A stretch of DNA of 64,000 nt from Ipomoea triloba (GCF_003576645.1 NC_044917.1:3544587-3608586); one strand, 5' to 3'; positions 40,966-53,635 are shown, numbered from the stretch's first letter. Numbers and translations are program-made. The notes: generated from the sequence alone by a model not told the origin.

Positions 40966-43576
40966 CTTACAAAAGATGTCCATCTTAATTTTTAATAGGT
41001 CCCAAAATGTAGTCTAATCAAAATGAACTTTACAAATAATTCTGTTAATATTATTTTTAGTATTTTCTTCTCATAAACGTTAAGATGTTAAAAAATATCT
41101 ACTTTTCTAGACAATAGGAAACGTTTTTTTACTACATTTACAAATTTGATAAATTTTACGAAAATACTAATGTTTAACTATATTTAGTAGTTGATTAATT
41201 TATACATTTTTCATAGCATTGATATATAATATGATCTTTGCCGAGTTTTTATATCATAATTCAAATAATTGACTAATCTAAGAGGAGTTAATAGTTTCAC
41301 TTTAATTGTTTCATAGAATGTTAAAAATATGTTCACTGTGAACAATGATGTCATCTGAACACAAGATACTTGATATTAGACAGTAATGTATTTACCTTAT
41401 GTCCTTATTTACCAAGATTCTAGAATAAGTGGGGGAGATTGGGGTGAAATCTTTTTTAGATATCCTATTGGTTTACACCTTATAGTAGACAGAGGAAGTA
41501 CTAATGTACTATTAAAGACATGACTACCATTTTTGTTCTGTTACTCTTTTCCCTTTATTTCATTTTTTTCCAACTTTTCGGATTCGCCGTGGCCACTATC
41601 TTATCGCCACGTGCCATCGCTTTCGGGTGGGGCCCGCAAAAGGGGGTACAAAGACCACAAATCGGCAATCGGCTGCTGTGATGTTTGAGGCGACACGTGC
41701 CTCTATTAATTTGGCCTTTGAACTCCTTTGCACTGTGGAGTCTGTGCCAACAAAAGAAAAAGGGGAAAAAAATGGTAGCTGGAAGAATATTCCACTGGAC
41801 TGATTAGGGAATTACAATCTTTCTTAAAATTTTCTTAAATTATGTTTAATGAGATTATGTGTAGCACATTTGAGCATAGTGTTAAGTTGGTATCATCAAT
41901 TTTGTTTTAGTTGGGAGCATAATGTTAACTTGGCATCATTTAAGGAAATTATTTTGGTAGCTTATGTATCATACCCATTCTCCATCTTTAGATTATTTAA
42001 AAAATAAACACAAAGTTTGAGAGTCTCTTATAGCTTAATCAAAAGTATTGGGTTAGAGCTAACCAGCTTGGCTGACGTGAGTGGCCGTGCACTTTTGTCG
42101 TTTAAGAGAGGTTGGAAGTTTATACCCCTCTTGTATGAAAAAATCAATCTGACCATTACTTTGTCCATTAATTGAGTCAGCCCTATAAAAACAGGAATTA
42201 GGTTGAATATGGTGTCTTTTACAGTTAGGGCCAGAGGCTCGGGTTGTACATGAATACCGATAACAAGAACGACATAAAGAGCCTTCTGATCTCGACTGGG
42301 CTATCTATATTCAATATTCTATTGGGACTGCAATATAATGCAATTGGCAATTGGATGGCTACCCTTGACAGACACAGCCATGCACAAAATGCATTTTTAA
42401 TAAGGTTTTGTAGTGTGAAAACAATGGGAGAAGATTGTCTTCATCAGGTGAATTTCAAAGTCACGGACTCAATACAATCAAAAGGGTACCCATCACTCAA
42501 TATTAATTAATGAACTTTTATTAGCTGTTCATGTCTACCGACTAACAAACAACAATCCACTAAATTATTTGGGATTTGTCTATAATTGTTTAGTTGTGCC
42601 AATAAAAAATTTAAGAAAAGTTGACTCCTAATAACATCAATTCAGTATACTATCTAACAAGGACAACTCTAGTTGAGTTGGCCGGACAGTTAGCAACTTA
42701 TTAATCAAATAGTTTCAAGCTAGACTCTTATGGACAAACTAAGTTAATTTACCTTCTTATAATTTTTTATCAGTTAGAGAAATAGGCGAACTTCACCCAT
42801 GATGCATATTTGTATAGTGCCTAATTAAAGAGAAAACAAAGAAAAGACAGCCACAATACATGATATGCACTCTTAATTTAAGCCTCGTGTAATGCACTAA
42901 TGTCATTCCAAAACATGCCTTTTAAAAGGGATTAGCAACAAAAGCTATCGCATAATACAAAAACTAATAATGCACAATTACCCATAATTTCGCTGCTGGT
43001 TTTCCTATGTTATGACTTAGGATATGATACATGCATGCCTATATCAATATATATACTTCATGCACTCATAACCTAGTTTACATGAGATATATACTTAGTT
43101 TGGAAAGTTTATCTCGTTTGATACAATAACTTGAAATTTCTAACACATATATATATAAATACTACTCCCTAATTAGTAGAAACCAGCACTGAAAATTTAA
43201 AGATTAATGTAGTAAATTAAGGTCTATATTTAGTGATTTTCAAAAAAAAAAAGGTCTATATTTAGTACTAAGTAAATTGACTGAGTAAAGGTTATACTAG
43301 ATTTAATGTGTTAAAATTAATTTGCGATAAGAGATTTTGTAAGTGTTTCAAGATTACATTCACGATTTTGAGTTATGTACATAGAGTACGATCTAATTTG
43401 GTGTTGTTCCCCTTTCTTGCACATACGGACACTAGCTACACCATGATATAATCTGCAATGCTTTGACTATGTCACTTTGTGATCATGTTTCAAATAAGAC
43501 TAGCTATTTTGTTAGTTTCTTCTAATGACTTACTTACTAACCCAGATTCTTTCTCAACTTGTTGGGTCAGACTTGG

Positions 43577-43600
43577 ATATATATATATATATATATATAT
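43577..43600 (+). repeat. (TA)n microsatellite
   Basis: About twelve uninterrupted TA units in intergenic sequence. Confidence 0.9.
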
Positions 43601-45184
43601 TACAATCGTTGAAATTTTCTGATAGAAACGAAGCTATGGTTGGAGAAAATTCTTTTTTTTTTTCGAAAGAAACAACAATCGGGAATTTGCCTCGCACCGC
43701 TCATTGCCATTCTTATGGACTTTGAGCCTTTGATCTATCATGAAAGTATAATTTGGGAGTGGAAGAAAACTGCACATTCATTTCATTGCATCTCTCAATC
43801 AGAAAATACAGTAGTTATACTGAAGCTTTTGCTCTAACTGCTGCTAACAGAACAGATAAAATCCTAACTGACTTTAACAAACTAACATCTGCTAACTGCT
43901 ATTTTAATCCTCTAATATGATCTAAACAGATTTGGTTCCAATGTTGAGCAGCAAATTATTATGTGAACATGGTCTACCTTATAAGGTGAATCCGAATTTA
44001 AAATACACGATTTATATATTGAATGTATACAATTTAAATTGTAAACATTTAATATGTAAATGAACAATAGTCTACATTGCAAAATGGACATGGTATAACT
44101 ATTGAATGTTCGAGCTACATGGGCCAAAAGGCCATCTAGATGCCCACAAAATGCAGGCACCATGGTTAGACCAAGTTGTCCCCAGCCCACCATAGTTTTG
44201 GATGCTGGGTAATAGACTAATTAATAGTGACCTATGGTTCTGAAACTTGCAATTGTTTCCGAAATGGAAGCCCAGTAATGCCCCAATTAAACATGATAAC
44301 TCTTACCCACCACTAATGAGCAAATATACATACATGCATGTGAGATCATTGGATTTCTATTCCGCGACGACTTCGAAGATTGAGTTCAACATCTTATTAT
44401 TGAAATATATATGGTGCTGATTATTATATAAGCATAAGTGTTAGGATCAAATTAAACACTTATCACTGCATTAAAAGCTATATTTCGTAGTCTAGTGTCA
44501 CCACATTTTTGAGAGGTAAGGTGTTGAACTTGGCCCTGACCTCCACCCAACAATCCCTTTAGCTACCAATTACTGCCATATTGGACTTGACCCTTCACCG
44601 ACCTCTGCCTAACAATTCCCTCTCATAGCACCTACCACTTGTTAAAATCAAACGCTGCGCTTACAACTACGCCAAAAACTATAGTTCGTAGCGAAGATGC
44701 AAGTTTTATTTCCTTATATACCAACACATTTTTAGAGACAAGGTGTTGGACTTGACCCTTCACCAACGTTTGCCCAATAATAAGGAAATAAAATTACATC
44801 TTTACTAATAAGTTTTGGCATAGTAATAAATGTTTGATACCTATACTTTTTGGCGTAATAATAAGAGTTTGATTTATGAAAAAAAAATAAAAATAAGTGT
44901 TTCATTATGACCCTATCTCACTACATAATTAGACAAATCGACTAAAACACGTAATTTTTAATAAAATTTCCATTTTATTTATTTTGCTTGTTTTTGGAAT
45001 ATTAACAACTAGGAATATATATATATATATATACAATTTCATACAAAGTGAAGTGAAATTTCCATGCCATTCCATTAAAAGTTAGCTCCTTTCACTCATT
45101 ACTTTCCCCTGCACTTTGTATTCTTATTTGTATTATTATATGTTTAACTTTTAATATGAGCAAAACTTTTATACTGAAGCACAA

Positions 45185-45345
45185 GAGTTAATATTCCCAA
45201 ACTGGAGTTACACTGTAATATCTGTTCATACATACTTTCTCAATCTACTGAAGTCCAAAAGTCAATGCCGCCACACTAGAGTTACAATGTAATATATGTT
45301 CATACATATTTTCTCAATCTACAGTCATAACTATGTCACTCGACC
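45185..45345 (+). repeat. Dispersed repeat family, members 3 and 4 in tandem
   Basis: 'ctggagttacactgtaatat' + 'ctgttcatacatactttctc' + 'aatctactgaag' at about 45202, then 'ctagagttacaatgtaatat' + 'atgttcatacatattttctc' + 'aatctacag' at about 45276. These are the same phrases as in the 40.5-kb copy, duplicated head to tail with a ~74-bp period. Confidence 0.6.
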
Positions 45346-48300
45346 ACAAAGCCTTTGACACACACATTTAATTAATAGATGTTGAACTCGACCCTAAAAA
45401 CCTCTGCTAACCTGAAACATAATTAAATCTAGTAATAGAATTCCGAATCACGTTCCCAAATCCCATATTTAATTAGTTTGTTTTGATTTCATTGGTTTCT
45501 CCGATCATTCCTTGAAGCATTATGTTCCATTTCGTCGCTACTCGCTACCGACCACGTACTTGTCTGAAGGAATATATACCTCGTAGATATATAAATATAT
45601 AATCAAAGCACTGCAAGCTTGCTAGCCAGCCAGCCAGGAAATTTCTTTTGGGCTAGCTCATCAGAACCACGATCTGATCTGCAACTTTCCCAGAGCAGAT
45701 AAAAGTAGTTTTTTCTGAATCAGAAAGCGGCGATTCTGCGTTCTTACTTTTTACGTAACTTCACTGCAATTACCCTCAATAAAGCTTTGCTGTGTCATGC
45801 ATGGAGAACCTACGCTGTACTGTTCTCTTGGCATCTATCCTCTTTTTTTTTTTTTTTTTTTTTTGATAACGTGGAAAAGAAACAACATTAAATTAAACAA
45901 AATATAGGTGGCCTTTCCCTTTCATCCATCACCTTATTCCTGCCTAATCTCATCGTATAATAAAAAAAAATAAAACCCAGTTCATACGACCACCTCAATT
46001 AATCTCAAGTGATAAGTTATAGATAATGATGCAAGATCAAGATTCAAAATTCTCCTTGTAAACGCTAAACACTTATCTTTGTATTTAAGTACTAAAATAG
46101 GGTAATGTTATTTGACATAGTACTAAATAATAAACATTCAATATATAAATAATGTACTGTTAATTTATTAAAAATGATATGTGTTCATAGCCCTCAGTAT
46201 AATTTATTTGCCTTAATAATATAGATTATCTTTGGCTGGTTGTTGGGGATTTCTTTATTGTCGTAAAATATTTAATTTTTTTTACAGCCAAAGCGGTTGA
46301 AATTTTTGCAAAATTTTCTAGGTGGGTGAACAATTTTAATGACCAAATCCAAAATTTAAAATTTTTAAGTTCTTTTATAGATGGTGAAGAAGGAAAGACA
46401 AGATGACCCAAAAAAAAAGGAGGTGGCAAGTGTGTGTCAAAAATATATTTATCATACTTACATTTATCATTACAGAAAAAATTATGACCATCCGCGAGGA
46501 TTGAAATTCTGTGAGCACGCTAAGTTAATAATTTAACAAATCAAGTTTTGCATTCATCTTTGTTGATAGTCAGTAATAGTAATATAATAAATTAAATGAT
46601 TTTTCGAATTCTCATAGCAGTTGAAAAGTTGGTCAGCAATAATAAAAAATTCTAAATTTTTAATTATGTTTTAGTGATTGAAAATCCAACATTTTTTTTA
46701 GCAGTGTAAACTTAGAAACAATAAGGAAAAGGAGCAGGACAATGAAGAGTATTTGCTTCAACTGGATGGTCAGAATTCAGAAACTCGTCAGGAAATGAAA
46801 CATAGGTCTTTAATCAAGTGAGAACCATATCCTAGGTGAGAACATAAGGACAAATCCAAACCATTTATCTAGAATTTCAACTTAATTTGAACCCTACGTG
46901 GGTAATTGACTAGGAAATTAAACCAAGCTTGTCAAAGTCAAACCAATAGAAACTACTCCATACTTGACTCAGTGCATTCTTGGAAATAAATTAGGAATTC
47001 AATATATAGACGTGGTCTAACGAGTAATATAATACTCACAAATCCATTATGATCATATAAGTCCAAAGACGTGTTCAGTAAATTTATTTTTAAATTTTGT
47101 AAACAATAATAAAAAAGCAAAGTATAAGAATATATAGTAAGGGTTTGCATTCAAATTGCAATGATTTTCACAAAAACATATGAAACAAACCTCTCTATTT
47201 ATAAAACATGTTAAATGACTCTTAAATAAGTGATCGAATAAATAAATATAATTTTCGTTAAAAAGGAGCGAGTTTATCCAATGATGATTATAATTTATTT
47301 TATATATGTTTATAAACTATTACATATGAGTGAATTTAATTTATCCATACATGAGGGATAGTATACTATACTCATCTTCAGAACATCACTATGATTTCGT
47401 CACGCAAGGATGATAGCATTGCATCAGCATTCATGGTCAACTTTTATGCATAAGTTTCCTTCTATATTCTAAGTTTTTCCACATGTAGAAATATTTTCAA
47501 TCGAGTAGTCTAAGTTCTCCTAATATTTTTTATATGAAAAAAATTCATTTCATTTTGAACTCCACATTTATTGTGGAATTCATATAATTCTTGATTTTTA
47601 ATTTGATTATAGTTAGTTTATTTGACGAGTTTAATTAAGAGAGTGTTTGCATTAATCGAACTCGAGATTTTTAAGTATACGAGTCATGCTTCACCTATTT
47701 GACCATCTTAAGGCATTTATTGCAATTTTTTCATCCAATTTACTTTAATTTCTAAGAGAATTTAATAATTTAACAATTTTAATCTTCTATTCCTCATTTA
47801 AAAATGTTCATAATAACAATGTAAAATAGGAAAAAGCTAACTTTTTCACAAACAATGTGGTGTTATTCCAGTACATTTTCATATTGACCCGACCCATTTC
47901 ACAGATAAAGATATGTAAGACGGTCATACTCAAGTGTGATCCTTTATTTATTATTATGGTTGAAATACTTCGTACAGCTATTGGGGATGATAATTATCCG
48001 GCACCATTGACGACGGAACCGGTCTACACACAGACATTAGAAAGTTGTAGGGTGCATAGGCAACTCAATTAGTTACTGTGAAGTTTGGGAGAAGAGACCA
48101 GAGATTGAGTCTCACGAGCGACAGTGTGGGAGCAACCTCTCAAAGAGGATGCTTTTTATGCGCAGGGATCGAGCTGGGGGACTTCTTGTGCGCAGTGACG
48201 AAAAGTCCTGATTTACAAGGATTTAAGGTTTAAAGTTTCTTGAAAAATAGTTATGTAACTGTAGTTTTAACGGCCAACAACCATCTGACGTATTGCAACT

Positions 48301-48743
48301 CTAATGGCGAAGCACCATAATATTTCCTTCCTTCGTTCCTTCCTTGTTATACCATTGGCAACGAGTTAGTCAGTTAGTGCGTTCCAAAGTTACATGCACT
48401 AAAAGTGGTGTGCGAACTTATATCCACGAAATTAAATATTCCCATCACATAACTATAAGTTCTGACTTGTAGATTGATTGTATAATTTACTATTTATCTC
48501 TTATCGGTTGTGATTTGTTTTGTTATCCAAAAGTTAATGAAATTACTTGGCATGTACGCGCCCATGATGTTCAACTTAATGCTGCTTAGCTGAAAAGTCA
48601 GCTGTTCAATTACATTATTGCATTCAATTCAAAATTAGACAAATTGGTCGGAAGAGACAACTCTCGAACCGTTGATGTTTCTTAATTTTCACAGATAAAA
48701 GGAAACTTCCGTATACTTTTATCATTTTCAGAGTCTTTCTATC

Positions 48744-48755
48744 TATATATATACA
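48744..48755 (+). promoter_or_regulatory. Probable TATA box of Nudix gene A
   Basis: CTATATATATACAGC lies about 80 bases before the start codon at 48829, with a purine-rich start region about 30 bases downstream. Confidence 0.5.
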
Positions 48756-48828
48756 GCACTGCCAATTAAGAGGCTCCGGCATCATAGCATATTTGAGTAG
48801 TTTTGTGTATACTATATTATTCCAAGAA

Positions 48829-51809
48829 ATGGATCATGGGAAGAACGACATGGAAATACTGGAAGCAACCGATGATGCATACGGAGGAGTTATTGTCGAC
48901 GTGAGGAAGAAGATGGATCCTCCCACCTTTGTTGCCGTGCTCAGAGCTTCAATATCGCGATGGAGACAACAAGTATATATCTTCCATCTCTTTTTTCTTG
49001 TTTCTCTCCTTGTGGGGAATTGATAAGTTATAGACATGGCTGTAGTAAGCTCTAAGCGCTAGTCGGGCAGTCGAGGAGCACATAGACGACTTAGGCCGGC
49101 GACTATGCGACTAACTAAAAGAATAGTACATGTGTGTGGATATAGGCATAGTTGCAGTAAGCCCTAGGAGTTAGGATTGATAGAGGAGCGCGCCTAGACG
49201 GCCTAGGCTGGCGACTATGCAGCTAACTAAAAAAACCAGTGCACATGTGTGAATGTATGTATGTCATATATATATAATTGGTTAACTTGATCAATCAGCC
49301 GAGTTAGGCGCTAGACGGCCAAGCCTGCCGAATTAGGCGCTATATGCGGGCGCCTAGGAGGGAAATCGCCACGGTTTAAGAGCATCTAGCGCCTAGGCGA
49401 GGGCATAGACCGATTTTTGCAACAGTGACTATAGATAATTTATATTTGTTTATATCTGTAAAGCAGGTTTCACCCAAAATACACATTGAGATAGATTTTA
49501 GATTTTGATGGGAGGGGATATGTAAAAGTTGATTTATTATATGAATGTTTGTTTACTTGACTTTAATTTGTAGGGGAAAAGGGGAGTTTGGTTGAAGCTT
49601 CCAATAGAACTTTCAAGCGTTGTGGATAGTGCAGTGAAGGAAGGATTTTGGTATCATCACGCAGAGGCAACATACTTGATGATGGTGTATTGGATTCCAG
49701 AAACCACTCCACACACCTTCCCTCCAAACGCTTCCCATCGAGTTGGCGTTGGAGCTTTTGTCATCAACCAAAAAGGACAGGTAATTAACTAACCCAACAA
49801 ACAATGTTGGGTAATTATACCATGCACCACGGTGCACATAGCAATGTGCACCACGTGCCTAAACGACGTCGTTTTGAGCATTGTAAACTAATCGTCCGTT
49901 TTTTTTTGGAAATCATGTTTCCCGTTTCGCCTGGTCTCTGTATTTATGTTAATATTCTGTGTATTCCAGGCAATCATTCTGTGTATTCTAGGCAACCATT
50001 CTGTGTATTCTAGGCAACCGTTATGTGTATTCGTGTTAATAACACATGTTGTGATGCGTTTGTGCATTCGAATGTTTAGGAGGATGAGTTTGTGTATTTT
50101 GTGTCAATATTCTGTGTATTCATGTTATTAACACAGATTGTGATGTGTTTGTGCATTCGGATGTTAGGAGGATGAGTTCTCTGTATTTTGTGTCAATATT
50201 CTATGTATTCTGGGCAAACATTCTGTGTATTCTAGGCAAACGTTCTGTGTATTCTATATAATGATTATGTGTATTATAGATAATTCTGTGTATTCTATAT
50301 AATGATTATGTGTATTATAGATAATGAATTCTCTGGAGTCATTCGCGTCTACTAACATATGTGTATTTTGTGTCAATATTCTGTGTATTATGGGCAAACG
50401 TTCTGTGTATTATAGATAATGATTATGTGTATTATAGATAATGAATTCTCTGAAGTCATTCGCGTCCGCGTCCGCGTCCACTAACACCAAAATGACGTCG
50501 TTTTACGTACGTGATGCACATTGCTATGTGAACCGTGGTGCAGGGTATAACGATTGTTCACCCTATGAGTGGTGGATCATTTATTAATGTATTTATATTG
50601 TGCAGATTTTAGTGGTGCAAGAAAATGGGGGCATGTTTGCTGGCACTGGAATCTGGAAGATGCCCACTGGGGTTGTGGAGCAGGTGATTTTTTTATATTT
50701 TTTTTAATTTATACATATTGCATTGATATCAACATCTCGAGACTTAATCAGTCAATAATTACACTATGCAAATACAAGCATGTATATATATACAATCACA
50801 ACTCACAAGTGCCAACCTTAGCATGTGACAATAAAAAGAAGAGACATACATATATCTATGTATGCATGCAAAAATACAGACACATACCTAGAGTAATAAT
50901 CAATGAGACTGCATCTTCCCCCAAGTCCCACAAGACCATTCATAAATATACACAAAATACTACACAAATATACACAGATTAGAGTTGCGCAATTCACCCA
51001 GCATGAATGCACACAAGATACCTTGTATGCATTCGTACAATAGCTTGTGCATATTTACAAAGGGTTTCACCTGAACAAGAGGATGTACTTAAATATTAGC
51101 CTATATATATTACACTTGATCTAATACGGTGGACATCTGACATCTAGGGAGAAGATATATGTGCGGCCGCTGTTAGAGAAGTACAAGAAGAGACAGGAGT
51201 AAGTAATTATATAATTTTATTTAATAATTTACATACAGCAACAAAATTGGGATTTATTTAGGATTTATATGTTAGTTGTTGTGTTTATCATATCACACGT
51301 TCACAACTTCAGATAGGGATGCATTTTGATTGACATAGTTTCCTACTTTAATTTCTTCCCTCCAGATTGACACAAAATTCGTAGAACTCCTTACTTTCAG
51401 GTACACCTTAATTTAAATTCGAGAATCTAGTAAACATTATATTAATTGGTAAACATAAAACAATAATACAGTTATGATTAATTGATTTTGTGATTTGGTA
51501 CGTTACTGCAGGCAGAGCCACAAATCGTTCTTTGGCAAATCGGATTTGTTCTTTGTCTGCATGCTAAGGCCACTGTCCTTCACCATTAAGAAGCAAGATT
51601 GTGAGATCAAGGAAGCTCAGTGGATGGGCATGGAGGAATACGCATCGCAGCCATTCGTGCAGGAGCGTGAGATCTTCAACAGCGTTGCCAAGATTTGCTT
51701 GGCTAGGAAGGAGAATGCATATTCTGGTTTCTCTGCACTTCTCAACACCTCAGGCTTTTCCAATAAGAAGTGCTATCTATACTGCAGCTCTACCTATACC
51801 CCATCATAG
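48829..51809 (+). CDS. Nudix hydrolase A (NUDT2/5/6/7-type, ADP-ribose/NADH pyrophosphatase family)
   Basis: Predicted to hydrolyse nucleoside diphosphates linked to other moieties (ADP-ribose, NADH) in the cytosol, as shown for Arabidopsis NUDT2/6/7. The exact substrate is not readable from sequence. Exons: 48829-48972, 49574-49780, 50606-50683, 51148-51198, 51366-51400, 51512-51809; 270 aa. An N-terminal domain (EILEATDDAYGGVIVD..., WYHHAEATYLMMVYWIP) precedes the Nudix box G139-x5-E145-x7-R153-E-V-Q-E-E-x-G160-I, complete with the metal-binding REVQEETG core. Then FRQSHKSFFGKSDLFFVCMLRP and the C-terminal PFVQEREIFNSVAKICLA follow the family pattern. Intron 1 carries a GC-rich repeat and intron 2 a MITE. 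It lacks an intron present in its tandem paralogue at 56212-56391. Confidence 0.92.
49026..49437. mobile_element. GC-rich nonautonomous transposon-like repeat in Nudix A intron 1
   Basis: Built of 'aggcgctag', 'cctaggcgag' and 'ggcctaggctggcgac' phrases. The left end (about TATAGACATGGCTGTAGTAA) and the reverse complement of the right end (TATAGTCACTGTTGCAAAAA) resemble each other. Inside, 'gccggcgactatgcgactaa' and 'gctggcgactatgcagctaa' mark a tandem duplication of about 110 bp. A possible TATAG flank exists on both sides. Superfamily undetermined. Confidence 0.55.
49799..50557 (+). mobile_element. MITE-like element with internal TGTGTATTC array, copy 2
   Basis: About 760 bp inside Nudix A intron 2. 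Terminal inverted repeats of about 35-40 bp: left ATTATACCATGCACCACGGT followed by GCACATAGCAATGTGCACC; right, reverse-complemented, GTTATACCCTGCACCACGGT followed by TCACATAGCAATGTGCATC. Subterminal ACGACGTCGTTTT and TGACGTCGTTTT palindromes lie at both ends. The middle is an array of more than fifteen degenerate 'TTCTGTGTATTCTAGGCAA' and 'ATTATGTGTATTATAGATA' units. No ORF of note. Long TIRs without coding sequence suggest a Mutator-like nonautonomous element, but I could not fix a 9-bp target duplication. Confidence 0.8.
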
Positions 51810-52840
51810 TCAAACTCAACCCTTAATCAGTGTTTTTCATATCATACAATCTTGCATTATATGGCTGTATAAAAAATGGTCATGACAAAAAGTTTAAATT
51901 GATGATCCATTTTTCTTTATTACAACTTATCTTTATAATATGATGAGGGTGTCTGAGTGTTTAATGTTCCTTCTCAACCTCTTCAAAATAATCTCATGAA
52001 AGATTGTTTTGATTTTTCTCACCTAAAAGACTTCCTTGTGTGACATAATTTATTCTCGTTCCAAAGTAAATGAGTTTAGATTATTCATAACTAATTTGTT
52101 TAAACCAATAAAATTAATAAATTGCTATTGCTAATTAAAAATAGAAAAACATATAACTTTATGATTGTCCAAACCTGTCATTATTCTAAACAACCTAACA
52201 AAAACCATACAATTGAACTCATAATGACACACTTGTTGGTCCCCACTTGACACTTGCCTCTAATTAATCTTATTATACAAGTCAATCCAATCCAAAAATG
52301 ATGAGTATGGAATTCTTTTTGTCATAAACTTCACTCTACAAACACTTACAAGATTTGTAAACAATTAAGATATACCTACTAATTTATCTTATTGCAAAAA
52401 CTTTAAAATAAAGATATGTTAAGATAAACAAGTACCATCTTCAAGATTATAATTCAATCTTGATTGATTAACATCACTACTAGTTAAAGCTCTTTTGGAA
52501 TTTATATATGCCCCCTTCAAAGAAATCTATCCATTCTGAAAATATTATTTTTATTACTTTTTTTTACATCACATAATTTATCTTATCTTAAAGATTTTAA
52601 AATAGAAACAAATCAGTACAATCTTTGAGAGTATAATTCAATCTTGATTAACATTACTACTAGTCCTTCCAAAATTCACAGTCTACTATATTCAAAGAAA
52701 TCTATCAATTCTTATAAGAAAATGCTCTTTTTATTTATTTTTTATTTTTTTTTATTTTTAATAATTTGATGCGACACGCGCAGCCATGTTATTATCAATT
52801 GAAATTTATAAATTAATTCTTCATTTTAATGCGCTTCTGT
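51810..52840. other. Downstream region of Nudix A, partly shared with unit 2
   Basis: No gene recognised. The phrase around 52225-52265 (tgacacacttgttggtcccc, acttgcctctaattaa) matches 58208-58255 downstream of Nudix B, showing that the tandem duplication extends through this spacer. Two internal near-repeats of 'tcaaagaaatctat' and 'aattcaatcttgatt' occur at about 52450-52700. Confidence 0.5.
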
Positions 52841-52977
52841 ATACTGCTCTTTCCCGTTACGTTCCACGATTTCTTTCTCAATCTCTCCGTATTCATCAAA
52901 GCAAAAGGATTGATCCGTTACAGTGGTTGCTCTCGGCACCGCCTTAAGCTTCTCCGGTCACGCGATCCTACTGTAAG
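52841..52977 (+). other. Putative noncoding leader exon, unit 1
   Basis: A C/T-rich block (tctttctcaatctctccgta, gcttctccggtcacgcgatc) ends at a good donor, CTACT|GTAAGTACT. It is the counterpart of 58870-59016. It probably belonged to the receptor gene whose first coding exon follows at 53.3 kb. Which present gene uses it is unknown. Confidence 0.5.
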
Positions 52978-53321
52978 TACTGTACTCACTCTCTGCAGTT
53001 TTCGTTTTTGTTCGTTAACAAAACGCGCGATTTAGTGTTCCCCTGGCAGTTATGCTAGGGAAGCAATAGCAGTTTCGCGATTGGACTCTGCGTTTAGCTG
53101 TGACTTCGCGGGTATTATACACGTTAACATTAGAAAAGAAAATGGGCTTTTTGTGTTTTTTGGTTGGTGTAATGAAATTGGTGTGCGGAAGAATTGACTG
53201 ACTGAATTTGAGGGGTCAATTAATATCATATTGACTTTTGATGAGCTTCTCTGCTGTGAATGAGTTTGGTCTCAAGTTCTCAAGGCTATATCTGAATATG
53301 TGTAATTGGGTTTTGGTGAAG

Positions 53322-53635
53322 ATGTCTATGAACTATTGAACTGTAAAATCCATGGAATGATGGGAGGCTTCTCTTCCAAATTCAGGCTCAAGAAGCCAAG
53401 AGAATCCCAGCATGGACCAAGCCAAAGGAGGAGGCGATTTTTGTTTCTTTGGCTCCTTTTTGTTGCCATTGGATTCATTTGGTTGTTGATTAGTTCCTCT
53501 GATGGGCGTTTGGGGAGGAAGGTAGAGGCCCCCCCACACTTGGATGGAGATACCACCAACTTTTTGCTTCAACATTTCAATGTTAGCAGGGATGAAATTC
53601 ATTCTCTGCCTTCCTATTTTCTTGATACAGATCAG
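53322..53635 (+). pseudogene. First coding exon of an AHK2-type cytokinin receptor (orphan fragment)
   Basis: The frame 53357-53635 encodes 93 aa: MMGGFSSKFRLKKPRE, a Pro/Arg stretch QRRRR, one membrane segment (FLFLWLLFVAIGFIWLLI) and a tail ending LLQHFNVSRDEIHSLPSYFL...DTDQ. I recall LLQHFNVS-type text followed by ...SDSDQ from the N-terminus of plant histidine kinase 2 (AHK2) proteins. Everything else of the receptor (CHASE domain, kinase, receiver) is absent from the window. The probable original start (ATG at 53322, MSMN...) runs into a stop because of an extra TATTGAAC at 53334-53341; in-frame ATGs at 53357/53360 remain. The exon ends CAG|GTCAGC in phase 0, which matches the acceptor before Nudix B. 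It could therefore be dead, or the first exon of a chimera. Confidence 0.65.

Larger units (their letters stand above)
38924..48740. other. Gene-poor, repeat-rich intergenic region of about 10 kb
   Basis: I found no convincing gene: open frames are short, lack splice-compatible extensions and show no recognisable domain. Contents: a dispersed repeat family (39001-39150, 40509-40655, 45185-45345), a three-unit tandem repeat (40694-40965), TA microsatellites (43577-43600 and 45018-45032), a GC-richer island with two CACGTG/CACGTGCC-like boxes (about 41580-41760), and two paired phrases about 'aggtgttg(a/g)acttg' at 44517 and 44743 that look like decayed copies of one repeat. The block 47980-48230 (acggaaccggtctacac, cgcagggatcgagctggggg) is less AT-rich and looks like old transposon sequence. 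Confidence 0.5.

Noticed and set aside
42244..42510. 88-aa frame in the 10-kb spacer
   Set aside because: No homology recognised, no splice-compatible neighbours, and AT-rich codon use typical of noncoding DNA.
47857..48072. 71-aa frame in the block around 48 kb
   Set aside because: Transposon-like surroundings and no domain; not supported as a gene.
50569..50982. 137-aa frame across Nudix A exon 3 and the following intron
   Set aside because: It is in the wrong frame for the exon and continues into intron sequence.
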